Source: Hungatella sp. UBA4396 (GTDB lineage Bacteria > Bacillota > Clostridia > Lachnospirales > Lachnospiraceae). Taken from it: a DNA stretch of 64,000 nt. The notes under the pieces were generated by a model. It saw only the letters and a list, made by a program, of their open reading frames with translations, was not told where the DNA came from and made no database searches. Shown here piece after piece: positions 1 to 7,428 of the stretch. The stretch spans positions 158,604 through 222,603 of the forward strand of contig DGRE01000045.1 in assembly GCA_002389905.1 (NCBI GenBank), given 5' to 3'. How positions within the stretch are numbered: position 1 is the first letter of the stretch; every line of letters starts with the position of its first letter. A program made the position numbers and the translations under genes.

Positions 1-89
1 ATTCTATGATATAAAAACACGACTTGAGGATCGCACTGCAGTATTTGAAACAGGGGAAATCCCTTTCACAGAAGGAGGAAAATTTTATT

Positions 90-2504
90 ATGGCAGCATC
101 ATACAATCACAGTGCCATTGAAAAGAAATGGCGTGAGAACTGGGAAAAGAATCCCATTAATGTGGACGACGGAACAAAACCAAAATATTACTGTCTGGAC
201 ATGTTCCCATATCCGTCAGGAAGCGGTCTTCACGTTGGACACTGGAGAGGCTATGTCATCTCTGATGTCTGGAGCCGGTATCAGATTTTAAAGGGGAATT
301 ACGTCATTCACCCTATGGGCTGGGATGCCTTCGGACTTCCGGCAGAAAATTATGCCATTAAGATGGGCGTTCATCCTGCCAAGTCCACAGCAGAAAATGT
401 ATCTAACATCAAGCGCCAGATCAATGAAATCGCAGCCATTTATGACTGGGATATGGAAGTCAACACCACAGATCCGGGCTTTTACAAATGGACCCAGTGG
501 ATTTTTGTGCAGATGTTTAAAAAGGGCCTGGCTTATGAGAAGGAATTCCCCATCAACTGGTGTCCTTCCTGTAAAACAGGACTGGCAAACGAAGAAGTGG
601 TAAACGGAAGCTGCGAGCGCTGCGGCACTGCGGTTACAAAGAAGAATTTAAGACAGTGGATGCTGAAAATCACAGCTTATGCTGACCGTTTATTAAATGA
701 CCTTGATAAGCTGGACTGGCCGGAAAAGGTTAAAAAGATGCAGTCTGAGTGGATTGGAAAATCCTACGGCGCGGAAGTAGACTTTAAGGTAGACGGAAGA
801 GAAGAGGCTATTACCGTTTACACCACAAGACCTGACACCTTGTACGGCGCAACCTTTATGGTTCTGGCACCGGAACACGCCCTTGCAGCAGGACTTGCCA
901 CTCCTGAGAATAAGGAAGCAGTTGAAACGTATATTTACGATGCTTCCATGAAATCTAACGTGGACCGCCTTCAGGATAAGGAGAAAACAGGCGTATTTAC
1001 AGGAAGCTATGCAATCAATCCTTTAAACGGAGCAAAGGTTCCCATCTGGCTTTCTGACTACGTTCTTGCCGATTACGGTACAGGAGCCATCATGTGTGTG
1101 CCTGCCCACGATGACAGGGACTTTGAGTTTGCAAAGAAATTCAACATCCCCATTGTCCAGGTTATTTCAAAGGATGGAATAGAAATAGAAGATATGACCG
1201 AGGCCTATACCGAGGCCAGCGGAATCATGATAAACTCCGGAGAATGGAATGGCATGGAGTCTTCTGTTTTGAAAAAAGAAGCTCCTGCCATGATCGAGGA
1301 GAGAGGCCTTGGAAAGAAGACCGTTAACTTCAAGCTGCGTGACTGGGTATTTTCCAGACAGCGTTACTGGGGTGAGCCTATTCCTATTATCCACTGTCCT
1401 CACTGCGGAAATGTTCCCGTTCCAGAGGATCAGCTTCCTCTTACTCTGCCTGAGGTAGAAAGCTACCAGCCAACAGGCACCGGTGAATCTCCTCTGGCAG
1501 ACATTGAAGAGTGGGTTAACACCACCTGTCCGGTGTGCGGCGCTGCTGCAAAGAGAGAGACCAACACCATGCCTCAGTGGGCCGGCTCCTCCTGGTATTT
1601 CCTCCGCTACGTGGACAGCCACAATGACAAGGAGCTGGTATCCAGGGAAAAGGCTGATAAATACCTTCCGGTGGATATGTATATCGGCGGCGTGGAGCAT
1701 GCGGTGCTTCACCTTCTGTACTCCCGCTTCTATACCAAGTTTTTAAACGACATCGGCGTTGTGGACTTTGACGAGCCGTTTACCAAGCTGTTCAATCAGG
1801 GTATGATCACCGGAAAGAACGGAATCAAGATGAGCAAGTCCAAGGGAAATGTGGTTTCTCCTGATGAGCTGGTGCGGGATTACGGCTGTGATTCCCTCCG
1901 TATGTATGAGCTTTTCGTAGGACCGCCGGAGCTGGATGCAGAGTGGGATGACAGGGGAATTGAAGGCGTCAGCCGTTTCTTAAGCCGTTTCTGGAATCTG
2001 GCGGCAGAGAGCTGCGGAAAGGAAATTGAGCCTGACAAGGAGATGCTCCGCCTGCGCAATAAGCTGATCTTTGATATTGACCAGCGTTTTAACCAGTTTA
2101 ACTTAAATACGGTTATTTCCGGATTTATGGAGTATAACAACAAGCTGATTGACCTGGCTAAGAGGGCAGGAGGCATTGACAAGGAGACTTTAAAGACCTT
2201 TGTGATTCTTCTGGCACCCTTTGCTCCTCATATCGGAGAAGAGTTATGGCAGCAGCTTGGCGGCAGCGGTTCTGTGTTCCATGCCCAGTGGCCGGTATGC
2301 GATGAAGAAGCCATGAAGGATGATGAAGTGGAAATCGCAGTCCAGGTAAACGGAAAAACCAGGGCAGTGGTAAAGCTTCCGGCAGATGTGTCAAAGGAAG
2401 ATGCCATTGAAGCAGGAAAGGCCCTGATCCAGGATAAAATGACCGGAACCATTGTAAAAGAAATATACGTTCCAGGCAGAATTATCAACATTGTATGCAA
2501 ATAA
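90..2504 (+). CDS. leuS: Leucyl-tRNA synthetase
   Basis: Charges tRNA-Leu with leucine in the cytoplasm. The 804-residue length is normal for a bacterial LeuRS. The class I HIGH-type signature is HVGH at residues 48-51, and KMSKS is intact at 580-584. Between them lies the CP1 editing domain with its T-rich TTRPDTLYGATF stretch; zinc-ribbon-like Cys pairs follow CPSC and CERC, and CPHC/CPVC. The C-terminal anticodon-binding part ends in the usual VNGKTRAVVK region. The reading frame is open back to base 24, but an AGGAGG box at 74-79 points to the ATG at 90. Only 89 bases lie upstream, and no T-box leader could be recognised there. A hairpin terminator follows. Confidence 0.97.
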   Translation: MAASYNHSAIEKKWRENWEKNPINVDDGTKPKYYCLDMFPYPSGSGLHVGHWRGYVISDVWSRYQILKGNYVIHPMGWDAFGLPAENYAIKMGVHPAKSTAENVSNIKRQINEIAAIYDWDMEVNTTDPGFYKWTQWIFVQMFKKGLAYEKEFPINWCPSCKTGLANEEVVNGSCERCGTAVTKKNLRQWMLKITAYADRLLNDLDKLDWPEKVKKMQSEWIGKSYGAEVDFKVDGREEAITVYTTRPDTLYGATFMVLAPEHALAAGLATPENKEAVETYIYDASMKSNVDRLQDKEKTGVFTGSYAINPLNGAKVPIWLSDYVLADYGTGAIMCVPAHDDRDFEFAKKFNIPIVQVISKDGIEIEDMTEAYTEASGIMINSGEWNGMESSVLKKEAPAMIEERGLGKKTVNFKLRDWVFSRQRYWGEPIPIIHCPHCGNVPVPEDQLPLTLPEVESYQPTGTGESPLADIEEWVNTTCPVCGAAAKRETNTMPQWAGSSWYFLRYVDSHNDKELVSREKADKYLPVDMYIGGVEHAVLHLLYSRFYTKFLNDIGVVDFDEPFTKLFNQGMITGKNGIKMSKSKGNVVSPDELVRDYGCDSLRMYELFVGPPELDAEWDDRGIEGVSRFLSRFWNLAAESCGKEIEPDKEMLRLRNKLIFDIDQRFNQFNLNTVISGFMEYNNKLIDLAKRAGGIDKETLKTFVILLAPFAPHIGEELWQQLGGSGSVFHAQWPVCDEEAMKDDEVEIAVQVNGKTRAVVKLPADVSKEDAIEAGKALIQDKMTGTIVKEIYVPGRIINIVCK

Positions 2505-2584
2505 TCAGAAGTAAGTTTCAACAAACATTTACCTAAAAAATTTTTAGATTTAGTAAAAAACCACAGTAATAATAACGTAAAAAG

Positions 2585-2628
2585 GTGCTTAAATCGGGTG
2601 TTTAACCCCGGTTAAGGCACTTTTTTTT
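2585..2628 (+). terminator. Terminator after leuS
   Basis: GTGC-TTAA-AT-CGGG pairs with CCCG-G-TTAA-G-GCAC (small bulges) and is followed directly by eight T. Confidence 0.8.
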
Positions 2629-2712
2629 GTGCTGAGCTTTGAGGAAATAAGAGCATTTCAGGAAAAAATATGGTAAAAGTGTAAAAAGAAGTTGCGCAAA
2701 TAAAAAAAAGAC

Positions 2713-2741
2713 TATACAATTTGACAAATATGTTGTATTAT
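2713..2741 (+). promoter_or_regulatory. Possible promoter of the NCS2 permease
   Basis: TATACA (2713-2718) is 17 bases from TATTAT (2736-2741). A perfect TTGACA at 2721 lies in the same stretch but its best -10 partner is poor (TACCTA after 16 bases), so the exact promoter is unsure. The rest of the 350-base gap 2505-2854 holds the leuS terminator and a roughly 100-base leader with no recognisable purine riboswitch. Confidence 0.4.
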
Positions 2742-2854
2742 ATACCTATGTCTTCAAAAGGAGCGTGATGAGTATCGACAAGAGGATCAAAGCATGAAAA
2801 ATTTTTATATTCAAATCAACATTCTATTAAAGAACAGGAAAGGAAAGAAAAATT

Positions 2855-4189
2855 ATGAGTGCTAAGTCAGTAAAAGGTGCGGATACAGCATTGTTTCAAC
2901 TGGAAGGAAAACCGAGCTGGGGGGCAGCAACACCGCAGGCATTGCAGCATGTATTAGCCATGCTTGTAGGAAACATCACTCCTCCTATTTTAATTGCCCA
3001 GCTGCTTCAGCTTCCTGAGGAAGAGAAAATTCTATTAATGCAGGCTGCTATGGTTATTGGTGGTATTACCACATTGATACAGTTGTTCCCTATTATGGGA
3101 TTTGGTATGGGTCTTCCCAACGTTATGGGTGTTGCTTTTGCCTACATGCCTATTTTGACTGCTATCGGTATGAGTTACGGTATACGCGCCATCTTCGGTG
3201 CCCAGCTTGTAGGAGCTTTTTCTTCTATTTTTATCGGTTTGGCAATGGGCAAGATTCGTAAGTTCTTCCCGCCGATCGTAAGCGGTACGGTAGTTCTCAG
3301 TATCGGATTGTCCTTATACGGTACTGCAATCAACTACATGGCAGGCGGAAATGCTAATGCTGATAACTTCGGTGAGCCTAAGTATTGGCTTATCGCCCTG
3401 ATCACTCTTGCTGTTACTCTTGCATGTAACTTATTTGGAAAGGGATATGTTAAAGTATCCGGTATGCTGATCGGAATTGGTGCAGGCTATATTTTATCTA
3501 TGGTTTTCGGCGGCATGGTAAAATTCGAAGGTGTTGCAACTGCAAACTGGATTGCATTGCCAAGATTTGTTCACTGGGGACTTGAATTCCATCCTTCAGC
3601 AATTCTGGCAATGATCATTATGTACATCGTACAGGCAGTACAGACCATCGGTGATGTTTCTTCTACTGCAATCGGTGCTTTTAACAGAGAAGCTGCTGAT
3701 AAAGAAATCGGCGGAGCTATCATGGGCCAGGGTATCTGCGGTATGTTAGGCGCTCTTATCGGCGGTCTTCCAACTGACCCATACAGCCAGAACGTAGGTC
3801 TTATCGTAACCACTAAGGTTGTTGCAAAGAGAGTGTTCGTAATTGTAGGTGTTATCATGATCGTTGCAGGTCTTTGCCCTAAATTCGGAGCTGTTATGAC
3901 AACAATTCCTTACCCGGTTCTGGGAGGTGCTACTGTTACAGTATTTGCGGCCATCACCATGTCAGGTATTCAGCTGATCACAGAGCAGCCTATGAATTAC
4001 CGCAATAAGATGATCGTTGGTATTTCACTGGCTCTTGGTGTAGGTATCACCACTGCATCCAAATCTCTTCAGTTCGCATCACAGGATATTCGGAATATCA
4101 TCGGAAATTCACCAATCGTTCTGTCTTTCCTGGTATCCTTCTTACTGAACATCATTGTTCCTGCAGATGATACTGCAGAACAGGATTAA
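2855..4189 (+). CDS. Nucleobase:cation symporter-2 (uracil/xanthine permease family)
   Basis: A multi-pass inner-membrane protein that should import xanthine, uracil or a related base with a cation. The 444-residue length and about 12-14 hydrophobic helices match the NCS2 family. Family landmarks are GFGMGLPNVMGVAFA near residues 87-101, SSTAIGAFNREAAD in the middle, and GGLPTDPYSQNVGLI, which corresponds to the substrate/cation-binding signature of this family. The ATG follows AGGAAAGGAAAG. It is a single-gene unit with its own strong terminator. Substrate cannot be told from the sequence: xanthine (PbuX-like) is the nearest guess from N-terminal style, uracil (UraA-like) is the alternative. 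Confidence 0.88.
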   Translation: MSAKSVKGADTALFQLEGKPSWGAATPQALQHVLAMLVGNITPPILIAQLLQLPEEEKILLMQAAMVIGGITTLIQLFPIMGFGMGLPNVMGVAFAYMPILTAIGMSYGIRAIFGAQLVGAFSSIFIGLAMGKIRKFFPPIVSGTVVLSIGLSLYGTAINYMAGGNANADNFGEPKYWLIALITLAVTLACNLFGKGYVKVSGMLIGIGAGYILSMVFGGMVKFEGVATANWIALPRFVHWGLEFHPSAILAMIIMYIVQAVQTIGDVSSTAIGAFNREAADKEIGGAIMGQGICGMLGALIGGLPTDPYSQNVGLIVTTKVVAKRVFVIVGVIMIVAGLCPKFGAVMTTIPYPVLGGATVTVFAAITMSGIQLITEQPMNYRNKMIVGISLALGVGITTASKSLQFASQDIRNIIGNSPIVLSFLVSFLLNIIVPADDTAEQD

Positions 4190-4224
4190 TATAAGAGAGA
4201 AGCGCTGATTCAGAGTTACATAAT

Positions 4225-4276
4225 AAAACAAGGACATTATGGCCCCTTTATTTCAGGTCATAATGTCCTTGTTTTT
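4225..4276 (+). terminator. Terminator after permease, overlapping the end of the convergent gene
   Basis: A perfect 17-base stem, AAAACAAGGACATTATG with CATAATGTCCTTGTTTT, and a 17-base loop. The right arm's T-run touches the stop codon of the minus-strand gene at 4275. Confidence 0.9.
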
Positions 4277-4562
4277 ACTTGTTGCCGCGCTTGGAGAGAT
4301 TTCTGGAAAGAAGGCGGAGGGTTTCCATCCGCTTCCGTTCGTTTTCACTCATGTTGGCGCTCATGATGGACATGAGAAGGTCTGTTTCTTCGTCATTGAA
4401 TTGGATGCCCTTTTGGCTGGCCTCTGCATTTAAGCTGAGGAGAGTTGGGAGGAGCTGGTCCTTGGGAACGGATTCCGCCCGTTTTGCAAATTCAGTCAAA
4501 AGGGAAATTTTCTGGGGATTCATTTTTTTTAATCTAGGGTCCTGTTTCCAGTTGATATTCAT
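4275..4562 (-). CDS. Small hypothetical protein, partner of the 4619 gene
   Basis: A 95-residue, soluble, mostly helical and charged protein (many Lys, Glu, Ser) with no membrane span and no motif I recognise. It lies 56 bases downstream of the minus-strand 178-residue gene and shares its codon style, so the two probably form an operon. An AGAAAGGATG box sits upstream of its ATG. The C-terminus reads MSENERKRMETLRLLSRNLS. In clostridial genomes such protein pairs are annotated as hypothetical; function unknown. Confidence 0.75.
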   Translation of the reverse strand: MNINWKQDPRLKKMNPQKISLLTEFAKRAESVPKDQLLPTLLSLNAEASQKGIQFNDEETDLLMSIMSANMSENERKRMETLRLLSRNLSKRGNK

Positions 4563-4618
4563 AGGTTTTGATACATCCTTTCTTTACGGATATGTAAACG
4601 GGGGAAGGGTGAAGCCTT

Positions 4619-5155
4619 TTAGCCCATCTGCTGCATGGCAGACATCATAAGCTGCATGGTCTCAAAACGGGACTGCTGTTCCGGGGGCATAAAGTTCTTG
4701 ATCTGTTCCAGGGACATCCGTCCAAAGGGATTGTTGTTCTGGCGCTGGTGGTTCTGGGGCCTGCTTTGTCCGTCTGACTGGGCCTGGACGGGAATGGTGG
4801 AGCCGGGGACCGGATCGGAGAAAGCGCCTGCCATCTTAAAGCCCTGCATGAAATTGATGATGAGATCGATGAGATCTTGTTCCGACGGGCTTCCAAAGGG
4901 TTTGATGGTGTTCAGCATGTCAATAGGAAATTCAGACTGTTCTTTCTCTGCAGGGGCGGAGAGTCCCATGGCGGCAACTTCTCCGTCTTCAAATAAGCTG
5001 ATGGTGCGGCTAAGCTCATTGAATTTGATGAAAAAAGAGAAATAGCGCTGCTGGGGAACACTCATATAGGGCAGGGCGGCCTTCATCATATGAAGGTGGT
5101 TGTCACCGATGAGGGCATCCAAGTCATTTACCCGGGGATTTTGTTCATTGTTCAT
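4619..5155 (-). CDS. Hypothetical protein with Gln/Asn-rich linker
   Basis: A 178-residue soluble protein. Residues 1-105 look like a globular helical domain (HMMKAALPYMSVPQQRYFSFFIKFNEL). Residues 115-145 are a low-complexity linker rich in Pro, Gln, Asn and Ser. The C-terminus is a short Met/Gln-rich helix (SRFETMQLMMSAMQQMG). No catalytic motif is visible. It is the first gene of a minus-strand pair with the 95-residue gene and is divergent from the 50-residue gene at 5232, with a perfect inverted repeat between them. Function unknown. Confidence 0.8.
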   Translation of the reverse strand: MNNEQNPRVNDLDALIGDNHLHMMKAALPYMSVPQQRYFSFFIKFNELSRTISLFEDGEVAAMGLSAPAEKEQSEFPIDMLNTIKPFGSPSEQDLIDLIINFMQGFKMAGAFSDPVPGSTIPVQAQSDGQSRPQNHQRQNNNPFGRMSLEQIKNFMPPEQQSRFETMQLMMSAMQQMG

Positions 5156-5179
5156 GGCATGACATCCTTACTTTTCTTG

Positions 5180-5208
5180 TTGACAATATATGCGTCTGCA
5201 TATATTAG
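5180..5208 (+). promoter_or_regulatory. Promoter with embedded inverted repeat (candidate operator)
   Basis: TTGACA at 5180-5185, a 17-base spacer, and TATTAG at 5203-5208. The spacer and half of the -10 are occupied by a perfect inverted repeat at 5185-5206: AATATATGC, four bases, GCATATATT. It sits in the divergent gap between the 4619 and 5232 genes. Confidence 0.6.
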
Positions 5209-5231
5209 TATTACAGGAGAGTGATTAAGAT

Positions 5232-5384
5232 ATGAGAAGCCGATTGATTATAGATGGAAATGCAGTATACGAAATTGACGAGGAATGTATGAAGAGAAAG
5301 CAGAATAAAAAGCCGGATATCAGAGGAGGAAATGGCCAGAGTTCCCTTGCAAGACAGGGAGGGAATAAGGGACAGAGCCAGTAA
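5232..5384 (+). CDS. 50-residue basic hypothetical protein
   Basis: A small gene with a good AGGAGA box at 5216, a strong promoter upstream and a perfect terminator immediately after. The protein begins MRSRLIIDGNAVYEIDEECM and continues with a basic, Gly/Gln-rich tail (KRKQNKK, RGGNGQSSLARQGGNKGQSQ). There is no signal peptide or membrane span. The first 20 residues look like a short beta-hairpin; the tail is probably disordered. Function unknown. Confidence 0.7.
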   Translation: MRSRLIIDGNAVYEIDEECMKRKQNKKPDIRGGNGQSSLARQGGNKGQSQ

Positions 5385-5390
5385 GAGGAA

Positions 5391-5430
5391 AAAACAACGC
5401 CCGGTCCATGAATGGACCGGGCGTTGTTTT
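5391..5430. terminator. Bidirectional terminator
   Basis: A perfect 18-base stem, AAAACAACGCCCGGTCCA with its complement, around a TGAA loop. It is flanked by A-run and T-run, so it can serve both the 5232 gene and the convergent 5440 gene. Confidence 0.92.
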
Positions 5431-5439
5431 ATGTTCTGT

Positions 5440-5691
5440 TTAGCAGCAGAAGTTACCACCACCACCGCCAAAGCCGCCGCCGCCGCAGCAGCACAGAAGA
5501 ATGATGATCCAAATCCAACTGCCGCCATCATTTCCGCCGCATCCGCTGTTACAGCTGCCGCCGCCAAAGCCACTGCCGCCGCCGCAGAAGCAAAGGATCA
5601 AGATCAGCCAGATTAAGTTTCCACCGAATCCGCTGTTGCATCCTCCACTGTCACATCCGCATCCACAGTTAGTTGCTGCAAGATCACTCAT
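5440..5691 (-). CDS. Gly/Cys-rich small protein with two hydrophobic segments
   Basis: An 83-residue protein. It alternates Gly/Cys-rich loops (CGCGCDSGGC, GGGSCNSGCGGNDGG) with two short hydrophobic segments (NLIWLILILCFC and SWIWIIILLCCC) and ends GGGGGNFCC. The frame is open upstream for 22 more codons, but GGAGG seven bases before the ATG at 5691 decides the start at MSDLAATNC. In Lachnospiraceae such proteins are often mislabelled as chorion-like. The pattern (Gly-rich, short hydrophobic stretch) resembles the YjcZ/YhzC-type sporulation proteins of Bacillus. A role in the spore or cell surface is an inference only. Confidence 0.75.
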   Translation of the reverse strand: MSDLAATNCGCGCDSGGCNSGFGGNLIWLILILCFCGGGSGFGGGSCNSGCGGNDGGSWIWIIILLCCCGGGGFGGGGGNFCC

Positions 5692-5786
5692 ATTGGTTCC
5701 TCCAATTAAATTGTTTACACTGTAAGTGTATGAATATTGGCTTGCCACTGTTTCCATATTTTTCTAAAATTTTAGAATTCATGTGA

Positions 5787-5814
5787 TTGAACTTATCCAG
5801 AAGTTGTGTATAAT
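5787..5814 (+). promoter_or_regulatory. Promoter of the AI-2E-family gene
   Basis: TTGAAC (5787-5792), a 16-base spacer, and a perfect TATAAT (5809-5814), 61 bases before the start codon. Confidence 0.75.
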
Positions 5815-5875
5815 GAAAGAAAAAGGGAAAAACCGAACCGGTTTTATCTGTAAGGGAGTATAAAAGGAGACAGGA

Positions 5876-7027
5876 ATGGAATTAAATGACAGTACCATTA
5901 AAAAAATAAGGGGCCTCATCGTATTTGCCGTGGCAGCGGTGGTGATCGGTTGGAATTACAGCCGGGTGCTTGCTCTTGGTGTGAAGCTGATTGGGTTCAT
6001 TACCCCTTTTCTTGTGGGAGGAGTTATGGCCTTTATTTTAAATGTTCCTATGAGATGGATTGAAAAAATGCTTCCATTAAAGGAAGACAGCAAGCTGCGC
6101 AGGCCTTTAAGCCTGTGCCTGACCCTGCTTCTGGTGATAGGGATTCTGATTTTAGTCACCTTTGTGGTAATGCCTGAGCTTTTTCATACGATTTTAAGCT
6201 TGCAGTACAGCATCCCGGCCTTTCTGACAGGGGTCAAGGAGGAGGCGGAGAAGATGTTTGCCTTAAATCCGGAGATCGGAAATTATATCAACAGCATTCA
6301 GGTTGACTGGAAATCCTTTCTGGAAAAGGTGGTGGGCTTTCTGACCACAGGCGCAGGGACTGTCTTATCTTCTACCTTTTCTGCCGCCATGTCCATTATC
6401 AGCGGTATGACCACCTTTTTAATCGGGCTTGTTTTTGCCATTTATATTTTACTCCAGAAGGAAACCTTATCACGCCAGATTAAGAAGCTGATGGCGGCCT
6501 TTCTTCCGGAGGAGGCCACGGTGCGGACCCTGGGGCTTTTAAAGCTGACCAATGACACCTTTTCCAATTTCCTTGCAGGCCAGTGCCTGGAAGCGGTGAT
6601 CCTTGGAACCATGTTTTTTCTGGCCTTGTCAGTATTCCGCCTTCCCTATGCCCTTCTCATCGGGGTGCTGATCGCATTTACTGCGCTGATCCCCATGTTT
6701 GGAGCATTTATCGGTCTGGCGATCGGAGCATTTTTGATGCTGATGGTAAAGCCTTTGGATGCCCTTATATTCCTTATTATATTCCTGGTGCTTCAGCAGA
6801 TTGAAGGAAATTTGATTTATCCCCATGTGGTGGGAAATTCTGTAGGCCTTCCTTCTATCTGGGTTTTGGTAGCTGTAACCATAGGAGGCAGCGCCCTGGG
6901 AATTGTGGGAATGCTGGTATTCATCCCCCTCTGCTCCGTCTTGTATGCGGTGATTCGGGAGGTTGTGAATAAGAGACTGGAGAACAGAAAGAAGCAGAAG
7001 AGACAAAAGATTGTCAAACAGCCGTAA
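5876..7027 (+). CDS. AI-2E family transporter (YtvI/PerM-like)
   Basis: A 383-residue polytopic membrane protein of the AI-2 exporter/PerM family (PF01594). There are two N-terminal helices (residues 10-50), one near 78-100, then a soluble stretch around 105-165, followed by about five helices. The family's conserved PYALLIGVLIAFTALIPMFGAFIG lies near 258-281, and the PHVVG motif near 315 is also present. The C-terminus is a basic tail. Members include sodium/proton antiporters and sporulation proteins as well as the proposed AI-2 exporter TqsA, so the substrate is open. AAAAGGAGA precedes the ATG. It is a single-gene unit. Confidence 0.88.
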   Translation: MELNDSTIKKIRGLIVFAVAAVVIGWNYSRVLALGVKLIGFITPFLVGGVMAFILNVPMRWIEKMLPLKEDSKLRRPLSLCLTLLLVIGILILVTFVVMPELFHTILSLQYSIPAFLTGVKEEAEKMFALNPEIGNYINSIQVDWKSFLEKVVGFLTTGAGTVLSSTFSAAMSIISGMTTFLIGLVFAIYILLQKETLSRQIKKLMAAFLPEEATVRTLGLLKLTNDTFSNFLAGQCLEAVILGTMFFLALSVFRLPYALLIGVLIAFTALIPMFGAFIGLAIGAFLMLMVKPLDALIFLIIFLVLQQIEGNLIYPHVVGNSVGLPSIWVLVAVTIGGSALGIVGMLVFIPLCSVLYAVIREVVNKRLENRKKQKRQKIVKQP

Positions 7028-7031
7028 ATAC

Positions 7032-7076
7032 AAAGGACATTCTGAATCAGCAGCCTGATTTCAGAATGTCCTCTTT
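7032..7076. terminator. Terminator between convergent genes
   Basis: AGGACATTCTGA-ATCAG pairs with CTGAT-T-TCAGAATGTCCT (one-base bulge), followed by CTTT. It lies between the AI-2E gene and the minus-strand gene at 7081. Confidence 0.75.
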
Positions 7077-7080
7077 GCCA

Positions 7081-7317
7081 TTATTCACCCTGATACATGT
7101 ACTTGATCAAACGTTCCATGTCTTCCGGTTCATGGGCAACCAGCTCCAGCTCATTGATGATGCCGTTGGAGAAAATGGTAGCCATGGAAAGATACTGGCT
7201 GAGCTTGGACTTTAAGTTGATGCGGTCCCCTTCGGTGGAAACCAGTTCAACAGTCCCTTTGCACTGCTCAATGACTTTAAAGAACTTCTCTACATCTGTA
7301 ATGTTTTGAACCTTCAT
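7081..7317 (-). CDS. 78-residue conserved hypothetical protein
   Basis: A small soluble protein beginning MKVQNITDVEKFFKVIEQC and ending MERLIKYMYQGE. The predicted pattern is alternating helix and strand (GTVELVSTEGDRINLKSKLSQYLSM). AGGAGG eight bases before the ATG gives a confident start. It is probably a single-gene unit; its end meets the hairpin of the AI-2E gene. I recognise no named domain. Confidence 0.8.
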   Translation of the reverse strand: MKVQNITDVEKFFKVIEQCKGTVELVSTEGDRINLKSKLSQYLSMATIFSNGIINELELVAHEPEDMERLIKYMYQGE

Positions 7318-7428
7318 ATCAATGTCCTCCTTTGGGAAAAACGGTAAAAAATGTTATTTTACACTTTTTCATTATATCAAGGTTTGATCTGACCTACAAC
7401 ATCAAAAAGAAAAAGAAAGGGAAACATC

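Noticed and set aside
1..89. Possible T-box leader for leuS
   Set aside because: Only 89 bases are available and neither the conserved T-box core nor a leader terminator could be identified.
1167..1712. A 181-codon minus-strand frame within leuS
   Set aside because: Antisense to conserved LeuRS sequence; no ribosome binding site.
2505..2854. Possible purine riboswitch before the NCS2 permease
   Set aside because: The conserved loop and junction sequences of purine riboswitches are absent from this leader.
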